Assembly: GCA_964509195.1 (NCBI GenBank)
Contig: CAZDWJ010000004.1
Span: forward strand, 62,001 to 126,000
Source of the DNA: UBA4802 sp964509195
Lineage (GTDB): Bacteria; Spirochaetota; UBA4802; UB4802
Length of the DNA stretch: 64,000 nucleotides
Direction of reading: 5' to 3'
This document shows, in pieces, positions 26,931 through 36,157 of the stretch (its first letter is position 1; the number at the start of each line of letters is the position of its first letter). The notes beneath the pieces are model-generated. The model was not told the DNA's origin and did not search any database. It saw nothing but the letters and a program-made list of their open reading frames with translations. The position numbers and the translations under genes were made by a program.

Positions 26931-28766
26931 ATGAATAAAGCTGCTAAACAGGTTGCTCTTCTTTTACTGATAGCGCTGCTTGCTATCGCCATATTCAGAA
27001 TGAACGATATGAATACTCAAAAAGTTGAGCAGCTACAATATAGTGATTTTATAAAGAAAGTATACGAAAACAAAGTTAAATCAGTTACGATAGTTAATGG
27101 CAAAAAGATTGAAGGCACGTTTACCAAAGGTGATAAAGTCTATCTTTTCGAGACTGTCATTCCATATCAGGATCCCGATTTAATAAAGACACTCATCAAC
27201 AACAAAGTTGAAATTAAAGGCGAAGAGGTTGATGATAACCTGTTTTGGAAGGGATTGCTCAATTTTTTGCCGTGGTTGCTTTTCTTTGGTTTCATCTGGT
27301 TTTTTATGATTCGACAGATACAGTCCACTGGCAACAAAGCAATGAGCTTTGGCAAAGTAAGAGCAAAATTGCAGCCTGAGACAAAAAATAAAGTAACATT
27401 TGCCGATGTAGCAGGTGTTGATGAAGCAAAAGTAGAATTGCAGGAAATCATTGAATTCCTGAAAGACCCCAAAAAATTTATCACCATTGGCGCAAAGATC
27501 CCTAAAGGAGTATTATTAGTAGGGCCGCCGGGTACTGGCAAAACGCTGCTAGCTCGAGCAGTTGCAGGTGAGGCGGGCGTGCCGTTTTTCTCAATAAGNN
27601 NNNNNNNNNNNNNNNNNNNNNNNNNNNNNNNNNNNNNNNNNNNNNNNNNNNNTGGTGGCGGACACGATGAGCGTGAGCAGACACTGAATCAGCTACTTGT
27701 TGAGATGGATGGTTTTGAAACCAATGAAGGTGTTATTATAATTGCTGCAACCAACAGGCCTGATGTTCTGGACCCTGCGTTGCTTCGTCCTGGTCGTTTT
27801 GACCGCCAGGTTGTGGTAGATATACCTGATATAAAGGGGAGAGAAAAAATATTAGCAGTTCATACGCGCAAGATTCCTTTGGCAAAGGATGTAGATTTAA
27901 AGGTTATTGCCCGTGGCACACCTGGTTTTACCGGTGCTGATCTTGCAAACCTGGTGAATGAAGCTGCTTTGCTTGCTGCACGGCGCAATAAAAAGCGCGT
28001 CACCATGCTTGAGATGGAAGATGCTAAGGATAAAGTGTTGATGGGACCTGAGCGCAAATCCGTACTTATTTCTGCTGAAGAGAAGAAGGTTATTGCCTAT
28101 CATGAGGCAGGACATGCACTACTTGGCATTCTTACCGGCGCAGATCCTGTACATAAAGTGACGGTTATCCCTCGCGGCAGGGCATTGGGGTTAACCATGC
28201 ACTTGCCCAAAGAAGAACGCCATTTACATAACAGGGAATACTGGCTCAATCAGATTACAATTTTGTTTGGTGGACATGTTGCAGAAAAAATAAAGTTTGG
28301 TCAGGTTACGACAGGTTCAAGCAATGATATTGAACGAGCTACCGATATTGCACGTCGCATGGTATGCGAATGGGGTATGAGTGAAACATTAGGGCCTCTG
28401 GCATTTGGAAAAAAGACCGAACAGATATTTTTGGCTCGTGAGATAGCTCAACACAGAGACTACAGTGAAGAAACAGCGCAGCTTATTGATAAAGAGGTCC
28501 ATGACATAGTTACCAGCTGTCGTGACAGAGCTATAAAGCTTATAGAAGAAAATATGGATAAATTTGAGTTGATTGCAACAAACCTTATAGAGCGCGAAAC
28601 ACTAAATGCTCAGGAAATTGAGCTGTTGATGAAAGGTGAACAGTTGCCATTAATTCATAATGGCGAAAGTCCTGATCATACAGAAGAGGAACCAAAACTG
28701 GAAAAAGCTAAAAAGAAGACATCACAAAAACCATTGCTGGATGACAAAGAAGTGATTCCAACATAA
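26931..28766 (+). CDS. ftsH: ATP-dependent zinc metalloprotease FtsH (interrupted by an assembly gap)
   Basis: Two membrane segments (about 7-24 and 108-128) flank the small periplasmic domain. The AAA domain has Walker A Gly-Pro-Pro-Gly-Thr-Gly-Lys-Thr at 198-205, and the SRH segment Ala-Thr-Asn-Arg-Pro-Asp-Val-Leu-Asp is present. The zinc site is His-Glu-Ala-Gly-His (391-395 in the gapped numbering). It is a hexameric inner-membrane protease for membrane and regulatory proteins. Ns at 27599-27652 remove the Walker B region. Both sides stay in frame, so this is a gap and not a mutation; total length is understated (see finding). ACAGGAG lies upstream of ATG. Confidence 0.96.
   Translation: MNKAAKQVALLLLIALLAIAIFRMNDMNTQKVEQLQYSDFIKKVYENKVKSVTIVNGKKIEGTFTKGDKVYLFETVIPYQDPDLIKTLINNKVEIKGEEVDDNLFWKGLLNFLPWLLFFGFIWFFMIRQIQSTGNKAMSFGKVRAKLQPETKNKVTFADVAGVDEAKVELQEIIEFLKDPKKFITIGAKIPKGVLLVGPPGTGKTLLARAVAGEAGVPFFSIXXXXXXXXXXXXXXXXXXXGGGHDEREQTLNQLLVEMDGFETNEGVIIIAATNRPDVLDPALLRPGRFDRQVVVDIPDIKGREKILAVHTRKIPLAKDVDLKVIARGTPGFTGADLANLVNEAALLAARRNKKRVTMLEMEDAKDKVLMGPERKSVLISAEEKKVIAYHEAGHALLGILTGADPVHKVTVIPRGRALGLTMHLPKEERHLHNREYWLNQITILFGGHVAEKIKFGQVTTGSSNDIERATDIARRMVCEWGMSETLGPLAFGKKTEQIFLAREIAQHRDYSEETAQLIDKEVHDIVTSCRDRAIKLIEENMDKFELIATNLIERETLNAQEIELLMKGEQLPLIHNGESPDHTEEEPKLEKAKKKTSQKPLLDDKEVIPT
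27599..27652. other. Assembly gap (54 N)
   Basis: A run of 54 unknown bases inside ftsH, the only ambiguity in the window. Confidence 0.99.
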
Positions 28767-28793
28767 AGAGTTTGGAGTATATTTGGGGTTTAT

Positions 28794-30455
28794 ATGATAG
28801 ATGATGAACTGGACAGATTATTACAGGATATTGATAGTGATAAGGATTTTACAGTTCATACTTCTAATAAAAAGCACTATAAAGATCCCATATTTGACAG
28901 TGAACATGATGAAATACTACGTGATGTACCTGTAGATGAAAAAAAAGATATATCTGAAGTAACAAAGTTTTTTAAACGTGGGTTGTCTAATGGAATCCAC
29001 AGGCATATTGAATTGGCAAAACTGTTACGATCACGGTTGGATATCACTGAGGTCCCCGAACAGATAGTTCCCGTTATAAAAAAATCATCCTATTCAATTT
29101 TCAAAACCGTTGAGGATATTGAAATCCTCACAGATAAATTTATAAGCGAAATAAACGAAGCTAGTTTAAGAAGGAAGGCAACCAAGGATTTTCCACTTTA
29201 TTTCCCGGATGATTATCCAGATGACAACAGGCTGGATTTTATAGTGCTTAAAGAAATATATATTCTGCTGCGTGCATTTAATAGCCTGGTTAAAAAAGAC
29301 TGGGGTGAGCTTGAAAGGCAGTCTACAGTATTTAGTTTTGCTGAAACCGGCAAACAGCTGGCATCAGTGCTTAATGACATTATTGTTGAAGGTAATAGCC
29401 TTTGTAAGGCAACAGATGTTTTAATGGAAATTATCGCCCGCCATCTTGGTTTGCTCCCGTATCATTATAATTTAGCTGATATTGATATACGTTCAAAGTT
29501 ACAGTTCAATGAGTATAAATCATATGTACTGCAGAATCTGTTGAATGAACTCAGCACTACTGCAGTTGAAAAAAATCAATCTGATGAGCTTAGACCAGAA
29601 ATCCGGCACACCACACCTACAATCTCATCTAATAGTTCGCAGGAAACTATTGCGTTAAATAAATACAACAAAGATAATATATATAATGAAATAAAAGGCA
29701 AAACACAATCTATAAGTGTACCACAACATACAATTGTCCCCTTTACTGTGAAAGGCACAAAACCATGGAATACACGTGAACCATATATTTTGCAAATTGA
29801 TATTAATGTTTTGAATATTGAGAATGAAGATTTAGAATATATGGTGTTTTATACAAAAAATCAAATGTCCGATGAGCAGGTTAAATCTGAATTACGGAGA
29901 GCATTATTAAAACTAACTATCGATAAACAAAAATATGATATTGTAGAAGATTATATTGAGTTTATAACTAAGAAAATCATGTCAATTTTACAAGAAAGCG
30001 TGGATTACTTCCAGATTTCTGATAGTGATGAATGGCTGTTTTATTACCATCTGGGGCCACAAACTATCTGCCGTTTACTTATTGCTGATATTCAAACCAC
30101 AGGGGAAGGGTACTGTTTCAGTTCAAGAGATGGAAAAAAAATAAAAAAATTAGTGCCATATGAATATATAAAAACAATTGTATTAAAATGGTGTGAGAAT
30201 AATATAAATAACAGAGATCTACCATTTGATAGTGTCAATGCTCTGGATTTAATTCGCAGACAGGTATCTAAAAAGTATTTTTCAGAAATTGATGAGTTTG
30301 TTGCCAAAATTGATGCATACCTGGGTACATTAAATCCTGATACATTAAAAAAACTTGATCGCAAATCATTTATAAAACAGAAAGCATTACAGGTGTATAA
30401 TCAAAAACAGATAATACTATTCAATCGATTTATTGATAGAACAATATTCAAATAA
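28794..30455 (+). CDS. Unknown protein downstream of ftsH
   Basis: 553 residues; I do not recognise a family. There is no signal peptide or membrane segment. The N-terminus is acidic (Asp-Asp-Glu-Leu-Asp at 3-7) and a mostly helical body follows, with a low-complexity polar linker near 260-310 that probably separates two domains. The second domain (about 325-553) has the alternating pattern of an alpha/beta fold ending in a helical, basic tail. It lies 27 bp after ftsH and overlaps the candidate upstream start of the SEC-C gene, so the three are probably cotranscribed. Confidence 0.75.
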   Translation: MIDDELDRLLQDIDSDKDFTVHTSNKKHYKDPIFDSEHDEILRDVPVDEKKDISEVTKFFKRGLSNGIHRHIELAKLLRSRLDITEVPEQIVPVIKKSSYSIFKTVEDIEILTDKFISEINEASLRRKATKDFPLYFPDDYPDDNRLDFIVLKEIYILLRAFNSLVKKDWGELERQSTVFSFAETGKQLASVLNDIIVEGNSLCKATDVLMEIIARHLGLLPYHYNLADIDIRSKLQFNEYKSYVLQNLLNELSTTAVEKNQSDELRPEIRHTTPTISSNSSQETIALNKYNKDNIYNEIKGKTQSISVPQHTIVPFTVKGTKPWNTREPYILQIDINVLNIENEDLEYMVFYTKNQMSDEQVKSELRRALLKLTIDKQKYDIVEDYIEFITKKIMSILQESVDYFQISDSDEWLFYYHLGPQTICRLLIADIQTTGEGYCFSSRDGKKIKKLVPYEYIKTIVLKWCENNINNRDLPFDSVNALDLIRRQVSKKYFSEIDEFVAKIDAYLGTLNPDTLKKLDRKSFIKQKALQVYNQKQIILFNRFIDRTIFK

Positions 30456-30468
30456 TGTGAAGGGCTAT

Positions 30469-31170
30469 ATGTTTACGGTCAAGCAATACAAAGGTGATGA
30501 AAATTTCAAAAACATTCTGGATAAGAATAATATTCCCGTGGATATATATAACCTTAAGGCTGCTATATTAGGTGTGCAGGCTTCAGCAGGTAGTTTTACG
30601 CTACGGTCACTGGTAAAAGATTTTTTTCATGAGGAAGTATTGTCAAACAATGAAGTGGCTGACCAGCTAGAATCCTTGTGGTTTTATTTGTTACGGTTAC
30701 AGCGTTTTGAAGACAGTGAGCTTGATCAGCCTGATTTTAACATAAAGACCCGTGAATCATATAAAGCCTATGTTACAGCTTCTATTATGCGCGCTGAAAC
30801 ATTCTTAAAGTATGTATCAATGGGACAGATAGATGAAATGCTAAAAAATGAGAAGGTGAATAGGATATATTCAATCTTTATTGGCAATGTTAATCTGCTT
30901 AAAGCTCTGGTAGCAAGCATGGAAGAAAAGTGGTCAGAAGAGGATTTTAAAAATGATGCCACTTTTCTTAAAAAATTGACTGGATTTGTGCGTGTAATGT
31001 GGGATACACAAATAGCATTAAAAGAACATGCCAAAATTTTCAATCTGCAGAAGATGAACAACAAAAATATTATTGATGCTATTCAACAACAAACAGGCTC
31101 TGAGATTGGGCGCAATGACCCCTGTCCCTGTGGCAGCGGCAAAAAATATAAAAACTGTTGTGGCAAGTAA
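30469..31170 (+). CDS. SEC-C motif protein
   Basis: 233 residues from ATG 30469, chosen because GAAGGG lies just upstream; an earlier in-frame ATG (30433) is inside the previous gene. Most of the protein is helical with no known domain. The last ~20 residues form a SEC-C zinc motif, Asp-Pro-Cys-Pro-Cys-Gly-Ser-Gly-Lys-Lys-Tyr-Lys-x-Cys-Cys, as at the C-terminus of many SecAs. SecA in this window lacks the motif. SEC-C in other proteins binds zinc and can contact the ribosome or SecB. Convergent with recG, with 5 bp between the stops. Confidence 0.82.
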   Translation: MFTVKQYKGDENFKNILDKNNIPVDIYNLKAAILGVQASAGSFTLRSLVKDFFHEEVLSNNEVADQLESLWFYLLRLQRFEDSELDQPDFNIKTRESYKAYVTASIMRAETFLKYVSMGQIDEMLKNEKVNRIYSIFIGNVNLLKALVASMEEKWSEEDFKNDATFLKKLTGFVRVMWDTQIALKEHAKIFNLQKMNNKNIIDAIQQQTGSEIGRNDPCPCGSGKKYKNCCGK

Positions 31171-31175
31171 CAATA

Positions 31176-33260
31176 TTACGAAAGCAATGCCAGTATGTGT
31201 TTTTTTCGTAATCCCTCAAGAATATTCATAGCATGAGTACGTTTAATATTTTCAAACAGTGCAGGGATGTTTTTTAATGTATCTACCTGCTTTTTTGCTT
31301 CCTCCCGTGCAATACTGATAAGTTCAAAATCGTTAACAGGATCAGCAAATTCAAATGAAATACCCTGCCCATGTTGGCGTGTGCCAATGAATTCACCTGC
31401 TCCACGTATTTTCAAATCTTCCTCTGCAATAACAAAACCATCATCGGTTGACGTTATTATGTTAATGCGTTGCAAGCTTTCAGGTGAGATGTCATCAGGG
31501 TAAATCAACACACAGAATGATTTATATTCACCACGGCCCACACGGCCACGCAACTGATGAAGTTGTGACAAACCAAACCGTTCAGCATGTTCTATAACTA
31601 TTATTGACGCGTTTGCTACATCTATACCTACTTCAATCACTGTTGTACTTACAAGCAGGTCAATACCATGATTGTTAAAGTCATTCATAATTTTTTCTTT
31701 TTCTTCATTTGAGAGTTTACCATGGAGTAGTGCTATAGTTTTTTTAGGGAAACGTTTTACCAATTGCTCATATGTTGCAGTGGCTGATTTTAAATCTAAC
31801 TTTTCTGAATCTTCAATTAACGGCAGCACGTAGTATATTTGCCGTCCTTCATTCATGTATTTTTCAAGTGAACGGTAAACCGCATCTAGTTTTGATGCTG
31901 GAAATGCAAGTGTGGTAATAGGTATTCTATTAGCTGGCTTCTGTTTTATTATCGAAATATCTAAATCGCCATATAATGTAAGCGATAGTGACCGGGGAAT
32001 GGGTGTGGCTGTCATAACCAGCAGGTCGGGCATGTAGCCTTTGGTACGTAGACTAGCGCGTTGATTAACTCCAAAGCGGTGTTGTTCATCAATGATGATA
32101 AACCCTAAATTTGCAAATTGTACTGATTCCTGAATTAATGCGTGTGTGCCAATGATGATGTTAATGGTTCCTTTTTGCAAGCCTTCAAGTATTTCTTTAC
32201 GTTGTAGTGTGGGAGTTGAACCGGTAAGAAGCTGGATTGAAATTGATTGTGGGATAAATTTTTTAAATGTGGCATAGTGCTGTTGTGCCAGTATTTCGGT
32301 TGGTGCCATGAACGCCACCTGTTGTCCGCGGCTTACTACCGCAATGCTTGCAATCATGGAAACAACTGTTTTACCAGAACCAACGTCACCTTGGAGCAAC
32401 CGATTCATTGGGAAGTCAGCATTCAGGTCGTTTATAATTTCATTAAGGACATTAACCTGATCATCAGTGAGACAAAAAGGCAATGAGCGTATACAGTCAT
32501 TATACAGAGAATCATTGATTGCAGGTTTGGGATGTTTGTTTGTTTCTCTGATATACTGCCTCGAAAGGTGCAAATAGTATTGCAGAAAAAAGAGTTCATT
32601 GAATGCTAATCGTAACCGTGCAGTGTGGGCTTCTTCCATTGTAGCAGGAAAATGGATTTGCTGTATGGCCTGCAACAGCGGCATGAGGTTTAGACGGTCA
32701 AGCATATCGCTATCAAAAGGTTCCTTGATGTGTGATTGTGCTAGTTCAAGTGCGCTGTAAATAATCTTTCGGAATATTCGTGAGTTGAATCCATTTGATT
32801 TGAGTGTTTCTGTTGAAGGGTAAATGGGCACTATCCTGCCTGTGTGTAATGTATCAGAGCTATCGCCAATAAAATCATACTCCGGATGCACTATCTGCTT
32901 TGTGTTGTAATAATCAACTTTGCCGGAGAACAGTACCACATCGCCCACTTCAAAAAGCTTAATGAAATACTGTATGCCACCAAAAAAAACACCTGACAAT
33001 GTATCAGTACCATCATTGATAACCACTTCAAGGAATTTGCGACGGTGGCCTGAGATCTTTACCTGTTGTACAACGCCAGTTACTGTGACAAAGTCGTTCA
33101 CAAAACAATCCTTGATTTGTTTTGTGTTGGAGCGGTCAATATATTTCCTTGGCAAAAAGTAGAGCAGGTCTTCTACAGTGTCAATACCAAGTTCCTGTTT
33201 TAATAGTTGTGCACGCTTTGGGCCAATCCCTTTTATGTACTGGATACTCTGGTCAAGCAC
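31176..33260 (-). CDS. recG: ATP-dependent DNA helicase RecG
   Basis: 694 residues. The N-terminal wedge/OB domain begins Gln-Tyr-Ile-Lys-Gly-Ile-Gly-Pro-Lys-Arg-Ala. The motor domains have Walker A Gly-Asp-Val-Gly-Ser-Gly-Lys-Thr, Walker B Asp-Glu-Gln-His-Arg-Phe-Gly, and the C-terminal motif Gln-Leu-Arg-Gly-Arg-Val-Gly-Arg. It reverses stalled forks and branch-migrates Holliday junctions. The start is 2 bp after the stop of a small membrane protein, so the two are coupled. Confidence 0.97.
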   Translation of the reverse strand: MLDQSIQYIKGIGPKRAQLLKQELGIDTVEDLLYFLPRKYIDRSNTKQIKDCFVNDFVTVTGVVQQVKISGHRRKFLEVVINDGTDTLSGVFFGGIQYFIKLFEVGDVVLFSGKVDYYNTKQIVHPEYDFIGDSSDTLHTGRIVPIYPSTETLKSNGFNSRIFRKIIYSALELAQSHIKEPFDSDMLDRLNLMPLLQAIQQIHFPATMEEAHTARLRLAFNELFFLQYYLHLSRQYIRETNKHPKPAINDSLYNDCIRSLPFCLTDDQVNVLNEIINDLNADFPMNRLLQGDVGSGKTVVSMIASIAVVSRGQQVAFMAPTEILAQQHYATFKKFIPQSISIQLLTGSTPTLQRKEILEGLQKGTINIIIGTHALIQESVQFANLGFIIIDEQHRFGVNQRASLRTKGYMPDLLVMTATPIPRSLSLTLYGDLDISIIKQKPANRIPITTLAFPASKLDAVYRSLEKYMNEGRQIYYVLPLIEDSEKLDLKSATATYEQLVKRFPKKTIALLHGKLSNEEKEKIMNDFNNHGIDLLVSTTVIEVGIDVANASIIVIEHAERFGLSQLHQLRGRVGRGEYKSFCVLIYPDDISPESLQRINIITSTDDGFVIAEEDLKIRGAGEFIGTRQHGQGISFEFADPVNDFELISIAREEAKKQVDTLKNIPALFENIKRTHAMNILEGLRKKHILALLS
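32857..32866 (-). repeat. Decamer GCGATAGCTC, exact copy 6
   Basis: Inside recG, sense strand, read as GDSS. Confidence 0.7.
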
Positions 33261-33262
33261 GG

Positions 33263-33577
33263 CTACTCCTCTTCAGCAATGTACCACACACTTGCTGGTA
33301 TCTGCACATACTTTCCTTCGCGGGTATAAAAGAATGAATAGTTTCTGCCATCCTTTGGCGTGGTGATCTTTTGAACGCCATACCATCGTTTTATTATTCT
33401 GCCATCGTAGCCAAACACAGTTATAGTAAGGTTTTGTCCAGTTATAGTTTCAATCTTACGTTGCACAATATTCTTCTGTTCATAGGTGAAAAAATATTTA
33501 AAATACAGATATACTCCCGACAAAAGAAGTATTGCAACTACAATGCCAAAAAGGTACAGTTTTGATTTTGTTGTCAT
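33263..33577 (-). CDS. Small single-span membrane protein upstream of recG
   Basis: 104 residues from the ATG at 33577, which follows a strong AAGGAG site; an in-frame ATG 30 bp earlier lacks one. One N-terminal membrane helix (about 6-26) is followed by ~75 extracytoplasmic residues with a Tyr-Asp-Gly-Arg ... Trp-Tyr-Gly-Val-Gln-Lys pattern, probably a small beta-rich domain. Family and function unknown. The gene is coupled to recG, but the link may be only transcriptional. Confidence 0.7.
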   Translation of the reverse strand: MTTKSKLYLFGIVVAILLLSGVYLYFKYFFTYEQKNIVQRKIETITGQNLTITVFGYDGRIIKRWYGVQKITTPKDGRNYSFFYTREGKYVQIPASVWYIAEEE

Positions 33578-33934
33578 GGGTTTACTCCTTTTAGTATTTT
33601 TTATCAAAATGACATTTGAGATAGTCTATTATGGGCACATATAAAAACAGTTTTTTCCTTAAAATTTACAATAAAAAAGCAGCTTTATCCTATTATATAC
33701 CCACAAGGGAACATCCTTAAAAATTAGTTATTAGAATTTCACTTATTTTTAAAAAATCAAATCTCAGTACAAATTTACTGTCAATAAAAAATGATACTTG
33801 ACTTAAATTACAGTTAAAGTAACAATTTTGCTTTAATGTTTTATACATAATGGATAGTTCACTCACAATGCCTTTTGAGTGTGGGTGCACATTGCATGTT
33901 TTTTATAAAAATCATTAATTGGATTGGAATGTCT
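33578..33934. other. 357-bp divergent intergenic region
   Basis: It holds copy A of the 97-bp dispersed element (33629-33725) and, near the right end, a possible promoter with TTGACT at 33798 and AACAAT 17 bp later. No gene is seen. Confidence 0.5.
33629..33725 (-). repeat. 97-bp dispersed intergenic element, copy A
   Basis: The reverse complement of this stretch matches 44964-45060 over its whole length. The best-conserved block is TTTTAAGGATGTTCCCTT(G/A)TGGGTA. Other blocks are TTTTATTGTAA(A/G)TT and ATGTGCC(C/T)ATAA. No open reading frame or transposase. Confidence 0.65.
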
Positions 33935-35494
33935 ATGATACAAAAACAGTTGTGGATATACATATTACTTATTTTAATAGTAACATTAAGTTCATGTAAA
34001 AAAGAAAAAATATTTGAAATTGAACCCAACGATACCTATACACAGGCTAATCTTATAAATATCGGCACTCCTATAGATGGATTTTTTAATACTGAAAGTG
34101 ACATCGATTTTTATATGGTGGATGTACAGACTTCCACCCTGCTTGATATCAGTGTTTCAGCCGTTAAGGGGGTAAATAGCGCGTTTACAGTATGGAAAGC
34201 TTCCGATGATGGTGTGATGCCATTAAAGTATGTCGACGATATGCGCAAATCATCGCCTGAACGTCTTAGAGGTTTTAAGGTTGATGTGGGGCGCTACTAT
34301 ATATCAATTTCGCACGGGGATAAGGATCCGCGGATAAAAAATACGGAAAATTCATACACATTACTTATAAACCAGGAAGAACCTGAAAGTTTTGAGTCGG
34401 AACCAAATGATATAATATTATCTGCAAACCCTTTCACAGTAGGTGTGCCTGTGCGCGGATACTACTCACCTGCGTTTAATAAAACAAATACCAATGCGGT
34501 AAATCCTAATCGTGAAGAGGACTGGTTTACGTTTTATATTGATGAAGCACCGGTGGTATGTGATATTGAGGTTACCGGTGTTACCGGTATTGAAGCGCAG
34601 CTTGATATCGTTGATGCGCAGGGCACTGTTTTGTTTTCCTCCAATCCACAGGGGCAGGGGGTTAGCCAGATAGCAAAGGGGATTGGATTATCAGTTGCGG
34701 GTAATTACTATATTATGGTGGCAGCAAGAAATTATTCTGCGAACAACGAAATGCCGTATAGCCTTATAGTCACTACCCGAAGCTATGATAATACCACCGA
34801 GATTGAACCAAACAACATTATGGCTTCAGCAACACCGGTTGTGACTGATACCATAATGGGAAGGATATATCCTGATGGCGATGTTGATTACTATAAATAT
34901 GGTGGCGATAGTTCCGATAAAAGTTTTTACCGTGTAGAAATAACGCCTCCAATGACACTGGATATATTGTTTGCAGTTTACAACACAAAAGGTGAGGAAT
35001 TATATTCAGTTAATAATGAAGGAACAGGCCAGAAAGAATTGCATCCCAATCTTTTACTAAGTGCGCCATTATATGTAAAGGTGTGGGCAAAGCGTGGGCA
35101 GCTTGACATGGACAATAGTTATGCTTTAGCGATAGCTCCTGTAAATATACCCAATCTGATTGATGTGGAGCCAAACGATAGCAAAGAACAGGCAAACACA
35201 GTGCAGAGTAACACCATAACCGGTTATATATCCAAAAAAGCCGATACTGATTATTTCCTGTTGCATTATAAGGGAAGGCAAAAAAAATATTTTATGATTA
35301 AATCACCTGACAAAATACCTATTTCATTCTCAGTGACTGATTCATTGGGATATATACTGCAAACAGTGAAAGTAAAAGCAGGACAGTCAGCCACAATGAA
35401 TGAAATAATTGACGGCAAAGGGTATTGCATTGTAAAGCCGCTAAATGATATGCATGATGGAATATATACTGTTGAAATAAAGGATAAGCCATGA
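33935..35494 (+). CDS. Lipoprotein with four PPC-like beta-sandwich repeats
   Basis: 519 residues from ATG 33935 (GGA 6 bp upstream; other in-frame ATGs are at 33875 and 33929). A lipoprotein signal ends Leu-Ser-Ser-Cys with Cys21. Four repeats follow, each opening with Glu-Pro-Asn-Asp/Asn (near 29, 155, 290 and 410) and continuing to an Asp-x-Asp-x-Tyr/Phe strand, as in pre-peptidase C-terminal (PPC) domains. These are usually appended to secreted proteases; here there is no enzymatic domain, so the protein is probably a surface or periplasmic binding scaffold. It overlaps the next lipoprotein gene by 4 bp. Confidence 0.8.
   Translation: MIQKQLWIYILLILIVTLSSCKKEKIFEIEPNDTYTQANLINIGTPIDGFFNTESDIDFYMVDVQTSTLLDISVSAVKGVNSAFTVWKASDDGVMPLKYVDDMRKSSPERLRGFKVDVGRYYISISHGDKDPRIKNTENSYTLLINQEEPESFESEPNDIILSANPFTVGVPVRGYYSPAFNKTNTNAVNPNREEDWFTFYIDEAPVVCDIEVTGVTGIEAQLDIVDAQGTVLFSSNPQGQGVSQIAKGIGLSVAGNYYIMVAARNYSANNEMPYSLIVTTRSYDNTTEIEPNNIMASATPVVTDTIMGRIYPDGDVDYYKYGGDSSDKSFYRVEITPPMTLDILFAVYNTKGEELYSVNNEGTGQKELHPNLLLSAPLYVKVWAKRGQLDMDNSYALAIAPVNIPNLIDVEPNDSKEQANTVQSNTITGYISKKADTDYFLLHYKGRQKKYFMIKSPDKIPISFSVTDSLGYILQTVKVKAGQSATMNEIIDGKGYCIVKPLNDMHDGIYTVEIKDKP
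35129..35138 (+). repeat. Decamer GCGATAGCTC, exact copy 7
   Basis: Inside the PPC lipoprotein gene, sense strand, read as AIAP. Confidence 0.7.
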
Positions 35495-35967
35495 GAACAG
35501 TTAAATATTTCTTTCTTCTACTATTACTACTGGTATCTGTTAGTTATTTAGTGTCCTGTAAAACAGTGCCACAGTATGAGGCACCGGTTGAACCGGTAAT
35601 TACACCTGTTGAAGTTGCTGTCAATTTCAGGTTCATTGCATACGATACAAGCATCACCAATCCTGACGATGATAAACGGTGTTACTATAAAGTGTATATT
35701 GATAAGATTGATGCAGGAAGGACAACCATTGGGCTTGAATCTCAGAAAAAGTATTTTGAAGCAAAACTATCGCCAAATAATCATCTTATAGTAATAGAAA
35801 AGTGGGTGCTTGATGAGCGTGAAGGTGAATATAAAAAAGTAAATAACATACTACAGCCAAAACCCAATTACTTTTATTTTGAAACCAAAAAAAATGCAGT
35901 AACTGAAGTGACTATGGTTAATGATAAAAAGACAAATACAGCACAGTATTCAGTTAGTACACAATAA
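35491..35967 (+). CDS. Small lipoprotein of unknown function
   Basis: 158 residues. The signal peptide is very hydrophobic and ends Leu-Val-Ser-Cys (Cys23). A Pro/Val-rich spacer follows, then ~120 residues with alternating strands that suggest a single beta-sandwich. Family unknown. Its start overlaps the stop of the PPC lipoprotein (ATGA), so the two are translated together and may form an envelope complex. Confidence 0.8.
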   Translation: MRTVKYFFLLLLLLVSVSYLVSCKTVPQYEAPVEPVITPVEVAVNFRFIAYDTSITNPDDDKRCYYKVYIDKIDAGRTTIGLESQKKYFEAKLSPNNHLIVIEKWVLDEREGEYKKVNNILQPKPNYFYFETKKNAVTEVTMVNDKKTNTAQYSVSTQ

Positions 35968-36018
35968 GTGACATTTTCATAAAGTACACTATAATGAGGT
36001 TGATGCAAAGAGATGTTA

Positions 36019-36135
36019 GCGGGAGGGGAAAATATGATACTATATTCATTTAGTGTTTATAGAGAAGAAGATATCGTATAGTGTCAATTTTACTGAGGAC
36101 CACATCCAAAAATGATACAAGAAGCAAAAATATTA
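36019..36135 (+). pseudogene. Decayed 3' end of a gene like the orphan at 24.7 kb
   Basis: In one plus-strand frame this stretch reads Tyr-Ser-Phe-Ser-Val-Tyr-Arg-Glu-Glu-Asp-Ile-Val-stop-Cys-Gln-Phe-Tyr-stop-Gly-Pro-His-Pro-Lys. That aligns without gaps to the ending of the 24696-25169 product (Tyr-Ala-Phe...Cys-Lys-Leu-Tyr-Trp-Gly-Pro-His-Pro-His), with 12 identities in 23. A Phe codon has become TAG and the Trp codon TGA. The upstream part is not recognisable. This is a relic, not an expressed gene. Confidence 0.75.
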
Positions 36136-36157
36136 GGACACATATTAGGAGAAAGGT

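Noticed and set aside
27599..27652. ftsH as a pseudogene
   Set aside because: The interruption is a run of Ns; both sides are intact and in the same frame.
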